Shown: piece by piece, positions 18,422 to 28,440 of the stretch | How positions within the stretch are numbered: the first letter of the stretch is position 1 | Layout: the number at the start of each line of letters is the position of its first letter | From: an uncultured Pelagibacteraceae bacterium | GTDB taxonomy: Bacteria; Pseudomonadota; Alphaproteobacteria; Pelagibacterales; AG-422-B15 | DNA: 38,900 bases | Assembly: GCA_902510025.1 (NCBI GenBank) | Contig: CABWZX010000005.1 | Span: forward strand, 1 to 38,900 | Direction: 5' to 3' | The notes under the pieces: generated by a model | What the model was told of the DNA's origin: nothing | Databases searched by the model: none | What the model saw: the letters and a program-made list of their open reading frames with translations, nothing else | Program-made: the position numbers and the translations under genes

Positions 18422-20685
18422 CTTTTATATGCAGCTAATGCTGCAAGGTTTACGATGTCTGCAACATTGGCGCCATGAGGAGCAATTTGAATTCTTTCTT
18501 TAAAACCTACTAAATAAGGACCTACGAGATTACCACCACCTAATTCTTGAAGCATTTTTGTTGAAATACTTGCACTATGAATAGCAGGCATAATTAGTAA
18601 ATTCGCTGGTCCTGTAAGTTTACAGAAAGGATAAAGTTTCATTAAATTTTCATTAAGCGCAATATTAGCTCCCATTTCACCATCATACTCAAAATCAACA
18701 TTTCTCTCATCTAAAATCTTGATAGCATCTTTCATATACACAGATCTTTCTGTAAATGGTTTTCCAAAATTAGAATATGAAACCAGTGCAGCTCTAGGTT
18801 CTATCCCAAAAACATCTCTTACAACTTCAGCACTTTCTTGGGTAATATTAGCAAGCTGTTTTGCATTAGGCATATCATGAACATTAGAATCGGCAACAAA
18901 TATTGTTCTGCCATTACATAACATTACAGTCATACCTAAAATTGTTTTATTTGGAATCGGATCCAAAACATATTCGATACTTTCTAGCGAAGCAGCATAA
19001 CTTCTTGTTAATCCACATATCATAGCATCTGCATCATTAAGTGAAACCATGCATGCCGCAAAAACATTTCTTTCATTACTCAATAGTTCAAGGCAATCCT
19101 TTTTTAGAAACCCTTTCCTTTGTAATCTTCCATAAATGTGTTCAGCATAGCGATCATGTTCAGATTTATTTCTTGTGCTATGTATTTCCATTTGATCAAA
19201 GAAATCTAATCCAATATCAGACATTTTTTGTTTAATAATTTCTTCTCTGCCAATAAGAATTGGTGTGCCCATACCATTATTAAGAAAAATAGCAGCGGAT
19301 CGAATCATGTCTTCTTCTTCACCTTCGGTAAAAATAACTCTCTTAGGGTTTTCTTTTACTTCTTGAAATATTTTTTGTAATAATCCTTCTGAAGGATTGA
19401 GCCTAGCTGAAAGATCGCTTGCATATTGATCCATATCCACAATAGCCTTTCTTGCAACACCAGTTTCCATGGCAGCTTTTGCAACAGCAGGAGGAACCTT
19501 ACTGATAAGTCTTGGATCAAATGGTGATGGTATAATGTAGTCTGGTCCATATTGTGGTCTTTGACCCGGATAAGCGTTTGCTACTTCATCTGGCACATCT
19601 TCTTTAGCAAGTTCAGCAATTGCTTTAGCAGCTGCAATTTTCATTTCCAAGTTAATTGTGGTGGCTCTAACATCTAATGCACCTCTAAATATGTAAGGAA
19701 AACCTAAAACATTGTTTACTTGATTAGGATAGTCAGATCTGCCTGTTGCTATTATGGCGTCTGGTCTACATTCTTTGACAACTTCAGGAAGTATTTCTGG
19801 TTCTGGATTAGCCATGGCAAAAATAATGGGTTTTTCAGACATAGATTTTGCCATTTTTTCGGTTACTATATTTCCTTTTGATAATCCAAAAAAAACATCG
19901 GCTCCCTTTAAAGCATCTTCAAGAGATCTTTTTTTTGTTTTAATAGCATGGGCAGATTTCCATTGGTTAATATTTTCCTTCCTTTCAGTGTGAATCACGC
20001 CTTTGGTATCACATAAAATTCCATTTTTATTTGGCAGACCCATCGACTTCAAAAGTTCTAAACATGCAATGCCTGCAGCACCTGCTCCATTAATAACAAT
20101 ATTAACGTCAGACAATTTTTTATCTACCAAGTCTAAGGCATTAATAAGTGCAGCTGCAGAAATGATGGCTGTTCCATGCTGATCATCATGAAATATAGGT
20201 ATATCCATCGATTCTCTTAACGTATCTTCTATAATAAAACAATCAGGGGCTTTAATGTCTTCAAGGTTAATGCCTCCAAAAGAAGGACCAAGAAATTTCA
20301 CAGAATTAATAAATTCGTTAGTGTCTTCAGTATCAACTTCTAAATCAATAGAATCTATATCTGAAAATCTTTTAAAAAGAACTGATTTACCTTCCATAAC
20401 AGGTTTCGAAGCACTTGCACCTAAATTACCTAGACCAAGAATAGCAGTTCCATTTGATACAACTGCCACTATATTTCCTTTACTTGTATAGTCATAAACT
20501 GAGCTTTCATCTTCAGCTATTGCATTAACAGGAGCTGCAACCCCCGGCGAATATGCAAGAGATAAATCTCTTTGTGTTGATAAGGGCTTAGTAGGCTTTA
20601 TTTCAATTTTTCCAGGTTTTCCTTGGGCATGGAACAATAATGCTTCCTTTTCACTAAAATGTTCTTCTCTATCTTTTTTTGACAT
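18418..20685 (-). CDS. maeB: NADP-dependent malic enzyme with C-terminal phosphotransacetylase-like domain
   Basis: AYSPGVAAPVNAIAED; GNLGASASKPVMEGKSVLFKRFSDID; PIFHDDQHGTAI; C-terminal PTA-like module; 755 aa. Confidence 0.96.
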   Translation of the reverse strand: MSKKDREEHFSEKEALLFHAQGKPGKIEIKPTKPLSTQRDLSLAYSPGVAAPVNAIAEDESSVYDYTSKGNIVAVVSNGTAILGLGNLGASASKPVMEGKSVLFKRFSDIDSIDLEVDTEDTNEFINSVKFLGPSFGGINLEDIKAPDCFIIEDTLRESMDIPIFHDDQHGTAIISAAALINALDLVDKKLSDVNIVINGAGAAGIACLELLKSMGLPNKNGILCDTKGVIHTERKENINQWKSAHAIKTKKRSLEDALKGADVFFGLSKGNIVTEKMAKSMSEKPIIFAMANPEPEILPEVVKECRPDAIIATGRSDYPNQVNNVLGFPYIFRGALDVRATTINLEMKIAAAKAIAELAKEDVPDEVANAYPGQRPQYGPDYIIPSPFDPRLISKVPPAVAKAAMETGVARKAIVDMDQYASDLSARLNPSEGLLQKIFQEVKENPKRVIFTEGEEEDMIRSAAIFLNNGMGTPILIGREEIIKQKMSDIGLDFFDQMEIHSTRNKSEHDRYAEHIYGRLQRKGFLKKDCLELLSNERNVFAACMVSLNDADAMICGLTRSYAASLESIEYVLDPIPNKTILGMTVMLCNGRTIFVADSNVHDMPNAKQLANITQESAEVVRDVFGIEPRAALVSYSNFGKPFTERSVYMKDAIKILDERNVDFEYDGEMGANIALNENLMKLYPFCKLTGPANLLIMPAIHSASISTKMLQELGGGNLVGPYLVGFKERIQIAPHGANVADIVNLAALAAYKS

Positions 20686-20704
20686 AATCTTTCTCTGCGC
20701 CTAG

Positions 20705-20748
20705 TTATATAGGTTTTTACCTGCTATTCAAATTCAAAACCTATATAA
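20705..20748. repeat. 13-bp perfect inverted repeat in the maeB/murJ divergent intergenic region
   Basis: TTATATAGGTTTT (20705-20717) and AAAACCTATATAA (20736-20748), 18-bp spacer. Confidence 0.85.
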
Positions 20749-20753
20749 TAAGG

Positions 20754-20783
20754 GACGTTATAGATTCTTAATTTTGACGTTAT
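20754..20783 (+). repeat. 8-bp direct repeat GACGTTAT with 22-bp period
   Basis: GACGTTAT at 20754-20761 and 20776-20783; the second copy overlaps the dyad ATTTTGA-N11-TCAAAAT (20771-20795). Confidence 0.6.
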
Positions 20784-20816
20784 TTAGATCAAAATATATT
20801 AATAAACAACAAAGAT

Positions 20817-22358
20817 ATGAACGTTCTTAGATCTTCAGCAATATATTCATTTTTTACATTTTTGAGCAGAATTTTTGGATTTTTAAGAGACATTTTAATT
20901 GCTAATTTTCTTGGTGCTGGTTTTTTAGCAGATATTTTTTTTGTAGCCTTTAGATTTCCAAACACATTTAGAAGAATATTCTCAGAAGGTGCATTAAATT
21001 CTGCATTTGTGCCAATTTATTCAAAATTAGTATTAGGAACAGAAAAAGATGAGTCGGGGAAATTTGTAGGTAATATCATATCAATTTTAACTTTATCTAC
21101 CCTATTAGTAGTAATTTTAGTTGAATTATTTATGCCCACCTTCTTGCAGTTGATAGCTCCAGGGTTTGTTTCAGATGAAGAAAAATTTTCTCAACTAGTT
21201 CACACTTCTCGTATTATATTTCCATTTCTTGTATTGATAAGTATTTCTTCAATATGTTCTTCTATATTAAATGCAAATGGAAAATTTGCACTTTCAGCAG
21301 CATTGCCAATAATCTTAAATATCATTTTGTGCTTATCACTAATTTTTTCTTATTATTTTTCAAATAACTTTTTAGAATTTTTATCCTGGGGAGTTTTAAT
21401 TGCAGGGATTATACAAGTTCTATTTTTATTTTTTTCTATAAAATCTAATAAAATAATTGTTCTTTTTACTAGAAAAATATCTCATTCGGTCAAAAGTTTT
21501 TTTAATTTATTTTTTCCAAGCTTCTTTTCATCAGGTTTGCTTCAGATCAATATATTAATTGGAACAATTATAGCTTCATATGAATCGGGTGCAGTATCTT
21601 ATTTATATTATGCAGATCGAATTTATCAGCTGCCATTAGCATTAGTTGGCATTGCTCTCGGCATTGCATTATTGCCAAGCATTTCAAAGAAAATAAAAGA
21701 GAATTCATTATCAGAAGTTAATGATACGATTGAAAAAACTATTAAATTTGCACTCGTGTTTACCATACCAGCATCTGTAGGCCTTTATTTTATACCTGAC
21801 ATTATTGTACAAGTTTTATTTGAGCGAGGAGAATTTAATAGCTTTGCTACCAATGAAACTTCTATGGCATTAAAAATGTTTTCATTAGGATTAGTAGCTT
21901 TTGTTTTGGTAAAAATACTAACGCCCGTCTTTTTTGCTTATGAAAATGCAAAACTACCTTTAATTATTTCATTGTTTAATTTAATTATTAATACCACTTT
22001 AAGCATTCTCTTCTTTTATCACATTGGATTTATCGGGATAGCTTTAGCCACTTCTATTTCTGCTTGGTTAAATGTATTAGTGCTTTATATATTTTTATCT
22101 AGGAGAACATATTTCAATTTAAGTAGAGCTATTTTGTATCCTGTGTTTGTTGTTATTTGCGCCTCAGCTGTACTTGGTCTGTATTTGATCTATGTTAATT
22201 ATTATTACTCTTATTATTTCCAAGATTTATTAGTGTATAAATTAGTGGGTATTTCCCTGATTTTATTATCTTCCATAGTACTTTATTTCTTCTTAATTTC
22301 TTTTTATAAACCTTTCTCATATAATGAAGTGAAAAAAAGTTTCTTATCAAATGAATAG
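20817..22358 (+). CDS. murJ: Lipid II flippase MurJ
   Basis: [52 protein letters not shown]; multi-pass membrane protein. Confidence 0.97.
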   Translation: MNVLRSSAIYSFFTFLSRIFGFLRDILIANFLGAGFLADIFFVAFRFPNTFRRIFSEGALNSAFVPIYSKLVLGTEKDESGKFVGNIISILTLSTLLVVILVELFMPTFLQLIAPGFVSDEEKFSQLVHTSRIIFPFLVLISISSICSSILNANGKFALSAALPIILNIILCLSLIFSYYFSNNFLEFLSWGVLIAGIIQVLFLFFSIKSNKIIVLFTRKISHSVKSFFNLFFPSFFSSGLLQINILIGTIIASYESGAVSYLYYADRIYQLPLALVGIALGIALLPSISKKIKENSLSEVNDTIEKTIKFALVFTIPASVGLYFIPDIIVQVLFERGEFNSFATNETSMALKMFSLGLVAFVLVKILTPVFFAYENAKLPLIISLFNLIINTTLSILFFYHIGFIGIALATSISAWLNVLVLYIFLSRRTYFNLSRAILYPVFVVICASAVLGLYLIYVNYYYSYYFQDLLVYKLVGISLILLSSIVLYFFLISFYKPFSYNEVKKSFLSNE

Positions 22359-23367
22359 CGCAAAAAATAAAATAGTTTTTTCAGGCGTTCAGCCCTCAGG
22401 TGATTTACATATTGGGAATTATTTGGGTGCAATTAAAAATTTTATTACAATGCAACATGAATATGATTGCTTATTTTGTGTAGTAGATTTACATGCAATT
22501 ACAGTTAAACAAGATCCAGCTGAACTTAAAAATAATACTTATGAAGTAGTAGCGACATACATTGCCAGTGGAATAGATCCTGAAAAGAGTATCATTTTCA
22601 ATCAAAGTAATGTTTCTTGTCATGCAGAACTTGCATGGATACTTAACTGCGTTTGTAGAATAGGGTGGCTTAATAGAATGACCCAATTTAAAGAGAAAGC
22701 TGGTCACGATAAAGAAAATGCCAGCTCCGGATTATTTTCATACCCAACATTGATGGCAGCAGATATTTTACTTTACAAAGCTACGCATGTTCCTGTTGGA
22801 AATGATCAGAAACAACATCTTGAATTAACAAGAGATATTGCTCAAAAGTTTAATAATGATTTTAAAGCCAAAGACTTTTTTCCTTTGCCGGAACCTTTTA
22901 TTGATAAAGATATATCAAGAATTATGTCATTAAGGAATGGTTTAGAAAAAATGAGTAAGTCTGATGAATCTGATTATTCAAGAATTAGCTTAATGGATGA
23001 TGGTGAAACTATTAGAAAAAAAATTAAAAAAGCAAAGACGGCAGATGTATTAATGCCTGAAACAGAAAAAGAGGTTAATAATTTACCTGAAGTAAATAAC
23101 TTACTAAATATTTTTAGTGGGGTTACAAAGAAATCAAAGATAGAATTAATTAATGCTTACAGCGGAAAAAATTTTTCTGGGTTTAAAGAAAATCTATCCG
23201 AAGCATTAGTTGAACTTATTTCCCCAATTAATTCTGAAATTTCAAAACTAATGGATGATAGAAACTATTTGGATTCTATTATTAAAAAAGGATCTGAAAA
23301 AGCTAATGAAAGAGCCTTAAAGACTTTAGCAGAAATTTATGATATCATTGGATTCATAAAAAGATGA
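22351..23367 (+). CDS. trpS: Tryptophanyl-tRNA synthetase
   Basis: [22 protein letters not shown] (HIGN); KMSKS motif [10 protein letters not shown]. Confidence 0.98.
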   Translation: MNSAKNKIVFSGVQPSGDLHIGNYLGAIKNFITMQHEYDCLFCVVDLHAITVKQDPAELKNNTYEVVATYIASGIDPEKSIIFNQSNVSCHAELAWILNCVCRIGWLNRMTQFKEKAGHDKENASSGLFSYPTLMAADILLYKATHVPVGNDQKQHLELTRDIAQKFNNDFKAKDFFPLPEPFIDKDISRIMSLRNGLEKMSKSDESDYSRISLMDDGETIRKKIKKAKTADVLMPETEKEVNNLPEVNNLLNIFSGVTKKSKIELINAYSGKNFSGFKENLSEALVELISPINSEISKLMDDRNYLDSIIKKGSEKANERALKTLAEIYDIIGFIKR

Positions 23368-23840
23368 AACATAGATTCAAATTTTTAGTAATAGTTGATG
23401 ACTCAGAGGAGTTAGGAGTAGCAGTGCGATTTGCGTCAAGAAGGGCAGCAAGTACAAAAGGTGGTGTTGTGTTGTTAAAAATTATAGAGCACAATGATCC
23501 GCAACATTGGCAATCTGTTGAAGAGATAATTTTGCAAGAAGCTAGAGATGAAGCACAAGAAAAATTAAAAAAATGGTCAAAAGTTATTAACGATCTTTCT
23601 GGCATTACACCTGAACTATGTGTTAAGGAAGGAATAGCCAGTGAGAAGATTATTGAAGCTTTAGAAGAGGATGATGCAGTAAGATTTTTGGTTTTGGCTG
23701 CTTCTAGTGGAGAAAAGCCTGGTCCACTCGTTTCATTATTAGCGGGTCAAAAATCAGGCAAACTTCCCGTACCTATTGTTATTGTACCTCAAGATTTGTC
23801 AGATGAAGCAATAGATGATCTTGCTTCAAGAGCAGAGTAA
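23364..23840 (+). CDS. Universal stress protein (UspA) family
   Basis: [35 protein letters not shown]...[22 protein letters not shown] overlap with trpS. Confidence 0.88.
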   Translation: MKHRFKFLVIVDDSEELGVAVRFASRRAASTKGGVVLLKIIEHNDPQHWQSVEEIILQEARDEAQEKLKKWSKVINDLSGITPELCVKEGIASEKIIEALEEDDAVRFLVLAASSGEKPGPLVSLLAGQKSGKLPVPIVIVPQDLSDEAIDDLASRAE

Positions 23841-23929
23841 AAAAATCTATAATTTCAGTAACTTAAAAAAAAACATGATTTTTTAAAGAATCTAAATATA
23901 TAAATAAATAAATTTATTCATATTTAACT

Positions 23930-24490
23930 ATGTTTATACAAACTGAAACTACACCAAATCCGAACTCTCTCAAATTCTTGCTTGAAAATGATATTTTAGA
24001 GTCAGGGTCGATAGAGTTTTCTCAAATAAGTGATTGTAGTGAATCTAGCCTTGCAAAATCTTTGTTGCAAATTGATGGTATTGAAAAAGTTTTTTTTGGA
24101 CAAAATTTTATTTCCATTAATAAATCTGAATATGCATGGGATCAATTAAAAGCACCAATATTAAAAATAATTTCTGATCATTTAAGTTCAGGTGAAAAAG
24201 TAGTGAATTCAATTACTTCTAATGAGAGTTTAAGTTCAATTATCTTTCAAGAAGATGATTATGATGTTGTAAAAGTAATTGATAGTGTATTGTCTTCAAA
24301 AGTGAAGCCAGCAATAGCTCAGGATGGAGGAGATGTTCAGTTTCAAGAGTATAAAGAAGGTATTGTGTACCTGCAATTAAAGGGGAGTTGTGCAGGATGT
24401 CCAAGCGCAACCCTAACATTAAAAAATGGAATAGAAAATTTATTAAAAAATAAGGTTCCAGAAGTTATGAGAGTAGAACAGGTATTATGA
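23930..24490 (+). CDS. NifU/Nfu-family Fe-S cluster scaffold protein
   Basis: N-terminal MFIQTETTPNPNSLKFL (Nfu_N); C-terminal IAQDGGDVQF...LKGSCAGCPSATLTLKNGIE (CxxC). Confidence 0.95.
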   Translation: MFIQTETTPNPNSLKFLLENDILESGSIEFSQISDCSESSLAKSLLQIDGIEKVFFGQNFISINKSEYAWDQLKAPILKIISDHLSSGEKVVNSITSNESLSSIIFQEDDYDVVKVIDSVLSSKVKPAIAQDGGDVQFQEYKEGIVYLQLKGSCAGCPSATLTLKNGIENLLKNKVPEVMRVEQVL

Positions 24491-25509
24491 TTACTAATGT
24501 TGTAATTAAATTTTTATTCCACAATAAAAGTGAAGAATTAAATTTACTATTTAGAATATATTATCTAATAGCTTTTTTGTTTACTTTTACAGTCTTAGTT
24601 TCACTAATTTTTAGTCAATCAGTTTACTTAAAATACAATATTTCAGACAGGCAAAATCTAATTAATATTCCAAAGATTCAACAATATACAAAAAAAATAA
24701 ATCAAAATGATTTTGATCACAATAAAATATTAACTTCTGCTCTTTTAGAGGAAAAACTTGAAAACAAATTATTTGATATTGATTATATTAAGAAGAGTAA
24801 AAAGGTTCCTAATATCATTATTACAAAGTTGCCGAGTGATTTTAAACATATATATTCTTCTTCATTAAGAAAAGAGATGTTTATTAAGATAGCTCTTCCA
24901 TTAATAGTTAAAGAAAATGAAGATTTAATTTCACAAAATTTAAAAATAGAAAATTTAAAAAACAAATTTGACTCTATTAATAAACGAGAAGCATTATGGT
25001 TAAGAAAAAAAATGGAAGATTATAATGTTAGCAATAATTCGATTGGTGAATTACTTATGAAAATTGATGCAATTCCAGTCTCAATTGCTTTATCACAAGC
25101 TGCAGTAGAAAGTGGCTGGGGATCATCAAGGTTTGCATCTGAAGGCAATGCACTTTTTGGACAATATACTTGGGGTGATGGGAAAGGTATTGTTCCTGAA
25201 GAAAGATCTGAAGACGAGATTCATAAAATCAAATCTTTTAAAAATTTAAAAAGCTCTGTCTCTTCATATATGAAAAACTTAAATTCAAATTATCATTATG
25301 ATGAATTTAGGCTGAATAGATATGTTATGAGAAAGAATGGAATAAATTTAGATGGAATTTATTTGTCAGAATTTTTGTATAATTATTCTACTGAAACGGA
25401 CTATCCTAAAAAAATAAAAAAAATAATACAATCAAATGATCTTGATGATTTTGATGAAGTCAGGATTGATCATTTCTCAGTTGAATCATTGTCATCCGAT
25501 ATTATTTAA
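24487..25509 (+). CDS. Membrane-anchored glucosaminidase-domain (Bax-like) protein
   Basis: N-terminal TM segment; IPVSIALSQAAVESGWGSSRFASEGNALFGQYTWGDGKGIVP...SFKNLKSSVSSYMKNLNSN. Confidence 0.9.
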   Translation: MITNVVIKFLFHNKSEELNLLFRIYYLIAFLFTFTVLVSLIFSQSVYLKYNISDRQNLINIPKIQQYTKKINQNDFDHNKILTSALLEEKLENKLFDIDYIKKSKKVPNIIITKLPSDFKHIYSSSLRKEMFIKIALPLIVKENEDLISQNLKIENLKNKFDSINKREALWLRKKMEDYNVSNNSIGELLMKIDAIPVSIALSQAAVESGWGSSRFASEGNALFGQYTWGDGKGIVPEERSEDEIHKIKSFKNLKSSVSSYMKNLNSNYHYDEFRLNRYVMRKNGINLDGIYLSEFLYNYSTETDYPKKIKKIIQSNDLDDFDEVRIDHFSVESLSSDII

Positions 25510-26539
25510 TCAAAAATTGATATCCAAACCAGTGCCAATTCTTATCTCTTTGAACAGTACAGTTTATTCTGCCTCTACCACTTTTAAAGCTATCATCTAA
25601 AATAATCTGTACTCTTTTTTCAGTTATGTTAGTAATTTTTTGGCTTGACCAATTGCCACCAGTATTGGCAAAACAATTTAACTGATTAATATCAATATTA
25701 CTTTCAATTGAGAATTCTATCTTTGGTTTCAAATTATCAGTTAAATACATCTCACTTGGCATAAAATCTTTAATTATTAGTGGCAATGATTTAACTGCAA
25801 AAATGAATCTGTCTAAATCTCCAAACTGCTCATTTAATGAAAATCTGGGTAAATAATATTCATTATCGTAAATTGATATCACTCCTGAATGCTGCCCAAA
25901 AGCGTGAGATATATTAAATTCTTTTAAAATATTAATAACCTCCTTACTTGTTTCTCCGTAAGGATAAGCAAATAACTCAGGTATAAATCCTAATTCTTTC
26001 ACAAAGGATTTATGAGAGTTTAAAATATCTTTCTTAACTGTTTCTTTAGAATTTAAAGGCATGTGTATATGAGACGATGTGTGTTGACCAACTTGACCAC
26101 CTTCATTTATGAAATTTCTTATTTGATCCCAAGTCATATATCCATTTGTTTTATTATCTATAATCTCAGTTGAAATAAATAATGTAACTGGAATGTTATT
26201 CTCTCTAAATTTAGGCCACGCATTCAAGTAAAAAGATTCATAAGCATCATCTATTGAAAATGAAATTGTATTCCTAGTAAATTCTTGATTGTTAAGAATG
26301 ATATCTAACACATCACTAAGGGGAATAATGTTGAAACTATTTGTTGAAATATAGTTTATATGCTGGTTGAATTGTTCAATAGTCACATTTGTTGAAGGAT
26401 ATGTACTTTCTCCAATTCTATGATACATAAAGACAGATGCTCCATTATCCTTTATTGTTTCAGAAATAGAAGTATGAGTAGGAATCAAGTAACAAACTAA
26501 GCAAAAAATCGATATTAAAAATTTCTTATAATTAATCAT
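25502..26539 (-). CDS. Secreted polysaccharide deacetylase family protein
   Basis: Signal peptide; VFMYHRIGESTYPSTNVTIEQFNQHI; ISFSIDDAYESF; GQHTSSHIHM; FAYPYGE (NodB-type motifs). Confidence 0.92.
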   Translation of the reverse strand: MINYKKFLISIFCLVCYLIPTHTSISETIKDNGASVFMYHRIGESTYPSTNVTIEQFNQHINYISTNSFNIIPLSDVLDIILNNQEFTRNTISFSIDDAYESFYLNAWPKFRENNIPVTLFISTEIIDNKTNGYMTWDQIRNFINEGGQVGQHTSSHIHMPLNSKETVKKDILNSHKSFVKELGFIPELFAYPYGETSKEVINILKEFNISHAFGQHSGVISIYDNEYYLPRFSLNEQFGDLDRFIFAVKSLPLIIKDFMPSEMYLTDNLKPKIEFSIESNIDINQLNCFANTGGNWSSQKITNITEKRVQIILDDSFKSGRGRINCTVQRDKNWHWFGYQFLIK

Positions 26540-26593
26540 TCTTCATTTTTTTATTAATTAATTTTTATTATATATAATATAAATATCAAGGTT

Positions 26594-27226
26594 ATGATTT
26601 TAATTATTAATTGTACTAAAGGATTTGAATTTGCCTTAATTCAAAACGAAAAGACAATAGTTAAAAAGAAAAGTAAGCAATTAAGGAATATTTCTGAGAA
26701 ATTAGTAGTAGAAATTGAAAAATCATTATCTAAATTGAAATTAAATTACAAATCTATAAAGAAAATTGTTGTCATTACAGGCCCAGGAAGTTTTACAGGG
26801 ATTAGATCAGCTATTACTTTTGCAAAAGCATTAAACCTTTATTTAAAGATTAAAGTTATAGGAATATCTAAATTTGAAATATTAAACCTATTAACTAACA
26901 ATGATCGTAAACCAGAAATAAAAAATATATTTGTTCAAAATAATGAAAATACTTTTTTTCTACAAAAATTTAATTCTTCTGGAAAAATAGACTCAGTTCC
27001 TGAATTAGTGGATTTAAAGAAAAAAAAGGTCATACTTGATAAAGAAATAAGAATTATTTCTGATGGATTGAAAATAAAGGAGTATTTAGGTTACAAGAAA
27101 AAAACAAAAAAAGTTAACTTAGTTGAAATAATAGGTTATAGAATTGAAGATATATATAAAGTGGCTCAAAAATTAAGTGAAAAAAAATATATCCCTAAGC
27201 CATTATATACAAAAAATTTTTTTTGA
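26594..27226 (+). CDS. tsaB: tRNA threonylcarbamoyladenosine biosynthesis protein TsaB
   Basis: IVVITGPGSFTGIRSAITFAKALNL motif; upstream of fur. Confidence 0.9.
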   Translation: MILIINCTKGFEFALIQNEKTIVKKKSKQLRNISEKLVVEIEKSLSKLKLNYKSIKKIVVITGPGSFTGIRSAITFAKALNLYLKIKVIGISKFEILNLLTNNDRKPEIKNIFVQNNENTFFLQKFNSSGKIDSVPELVDLKKKKVILDKEIRIISDGLKIKEYLGYKKKTKKVNLVEIIGYRIEDIYKVAQKLSEKKYIPKPLYTKNFF

Positions 27227-27235
27227 TGTTATAAA

Positions 27236-27646
27236 ATGATAAATCTAAAAAAACTCTGTGCTGAAAAAGGATTAAGAATGACAGAGCAGAGAAATATTAT
27301 AGCCGATGTTATTGATAAAATAGGCGGGCATCCAGATGTTAATGAAATTCATTTAAAAGCTAATGAAAAAGATAAGAATATAAGTATAGCTACTGTTTAT
27401 AGATCAGTGAAACTTTTTGAAGAATATGGTGCATTAGAAAAACATGATTTTAAAGATGGAAGATCAAGATATGAGTCAATTTCTAATTCTCATCACGATC
27501 ATCTTATTGATATAGATACTGGTGACGTTCATGAATTTACAAATGAAGAGATAGAAAAAATACAAAAAACAATAGCTAAAGAGTTAGGATTCAACCTTAT
27601 CGATCATAGGTTGGAATTATATGGAACGAAAATTAAAAAGAAATAA
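27236..27646 (+). CDS. fur: Fur family transcriptional regulator
   Basis: LRMTEQRNIIADVI; ISIATVYRSVKLFEEYG; HHDHLIDIDTGDVHEF. Confidence 0.95.
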   Translation: MINLKKLCAEKGLRMTEQRNIIADVIDKIGGHPDVNEIHLKANEKDKNISIATVYRSVKLFEEYGALEKHDFKDGRSRYESISNSHHDHLIDIDTGDVHEFTNEEIEKIQKTIAKELGFNLIDHRLELYGTKIKKK

Positions 27647-27658
27647 TTATTTATTTTT

Positions 27659-28435
27659 ATGCGTTCACTAAGATTATTTTCAATTTTATTATGCTTGAGT
27701 ATTTTTATTATTATAACAATTCCAATTCAATTTTTGTTAAATATTTTTCAACTTAAATTGAAAAATACCTACCCTCTTTTCTTTTATAAGGTAATAAAGA
27801 ATATTGCTGGAATTAATATTGATACTGAAGGATTTGAAAGAATTATACATAAAGATACGGGGACACTTTATATTGCTAATCATGTTTCTTGGTTTGACAT
27901 TTTATGTTTAGGTTCAATATTAAATGCTAGATTTATTGCAAAGAAAGAAGTTGCTTCAATGGGTATATTTGGTTTTTTAGCAAAGCTAAGTAATACTTTT
28001 TTTATTGATAATTCTAATAAAAATAAAATTTATGAATATAATAATTTTATTAGAGAAAAATTAATTAATGGTGAGAGTTTAATTCTCTTTCCTGAAGGTA
28101 CCACTTCTGATGGCAATAGTATTAGAAGATTCAAATCCTCGCTTTTTGAGTGTATAAATTCAAGTGAAAGTTTAATTAATGTTCAACCAATATCTATTTG
28201 CTATGTTCGTAAAAATAATCTTCCTATGGGAATTTACTCTAGAAGATTTATTGCTTGGGTAGGTGAAACTTCTATGGTTAACTCAATGAAGGAATTTTTA
28301 TCCAGTGGTTCTATAACAGTAAATCTTATATTTCATCCAAAAATTTCAATGAAGCAGTTTAGTGATAGAAAAGAGCTCTCTTCATTTTGTGAAGAACAAA
28401 TACTTATTGGTTTAAATAAAACAATTAAAATATAG
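27659..28435 (+). CDS. plsC: 1-acyl-sn-glycerol-3-phosphate acyltransferase (PlsC family)
   Basis: IANHVSWFDI (HX4D) and LFPEGTTSDG motifs. Confidence 0.93.
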   Translation: MRSLRLFSILLCLSIFIIITIPIQFLLNIFQLKLKNTYPLFFYKVIKNIAGINIDTEGFERIIHKDTGTLYIANHVSWFDILCLGSILNARFIAKKEVASMGIFGFLAKLSNTFFIDNSNKNKIYEYNNFIREKLINGESLILFPEGTTSDGNSIRRFKSSLFECINSSESLINVQPISICYVRKNNLPMGIYSRRFIAWVGETSMVNSMKEFLSSGSITVNLIFHPKISMKQFSDRKELSSFCEEQILIGLNKTIKI

Positions 28436-28440
28436 ATCTA

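Noticed and set aside
23841-23929. TTAAAAAA...TTTTTTAA near-palindrome between uspA-like and nifU-like genes
   Set aside because: Pure A/T arms in an AT-rich intergenic region; not a credible terminator or operator without conservation.
27236-27646. Fur protein lacking CxxC zinc-site cysteines as a possible novel regulator
   Set aside because: Alphaproteobacterial Fur/Mur proteins in this miaB context commonly lack those cysteines; not unusual.
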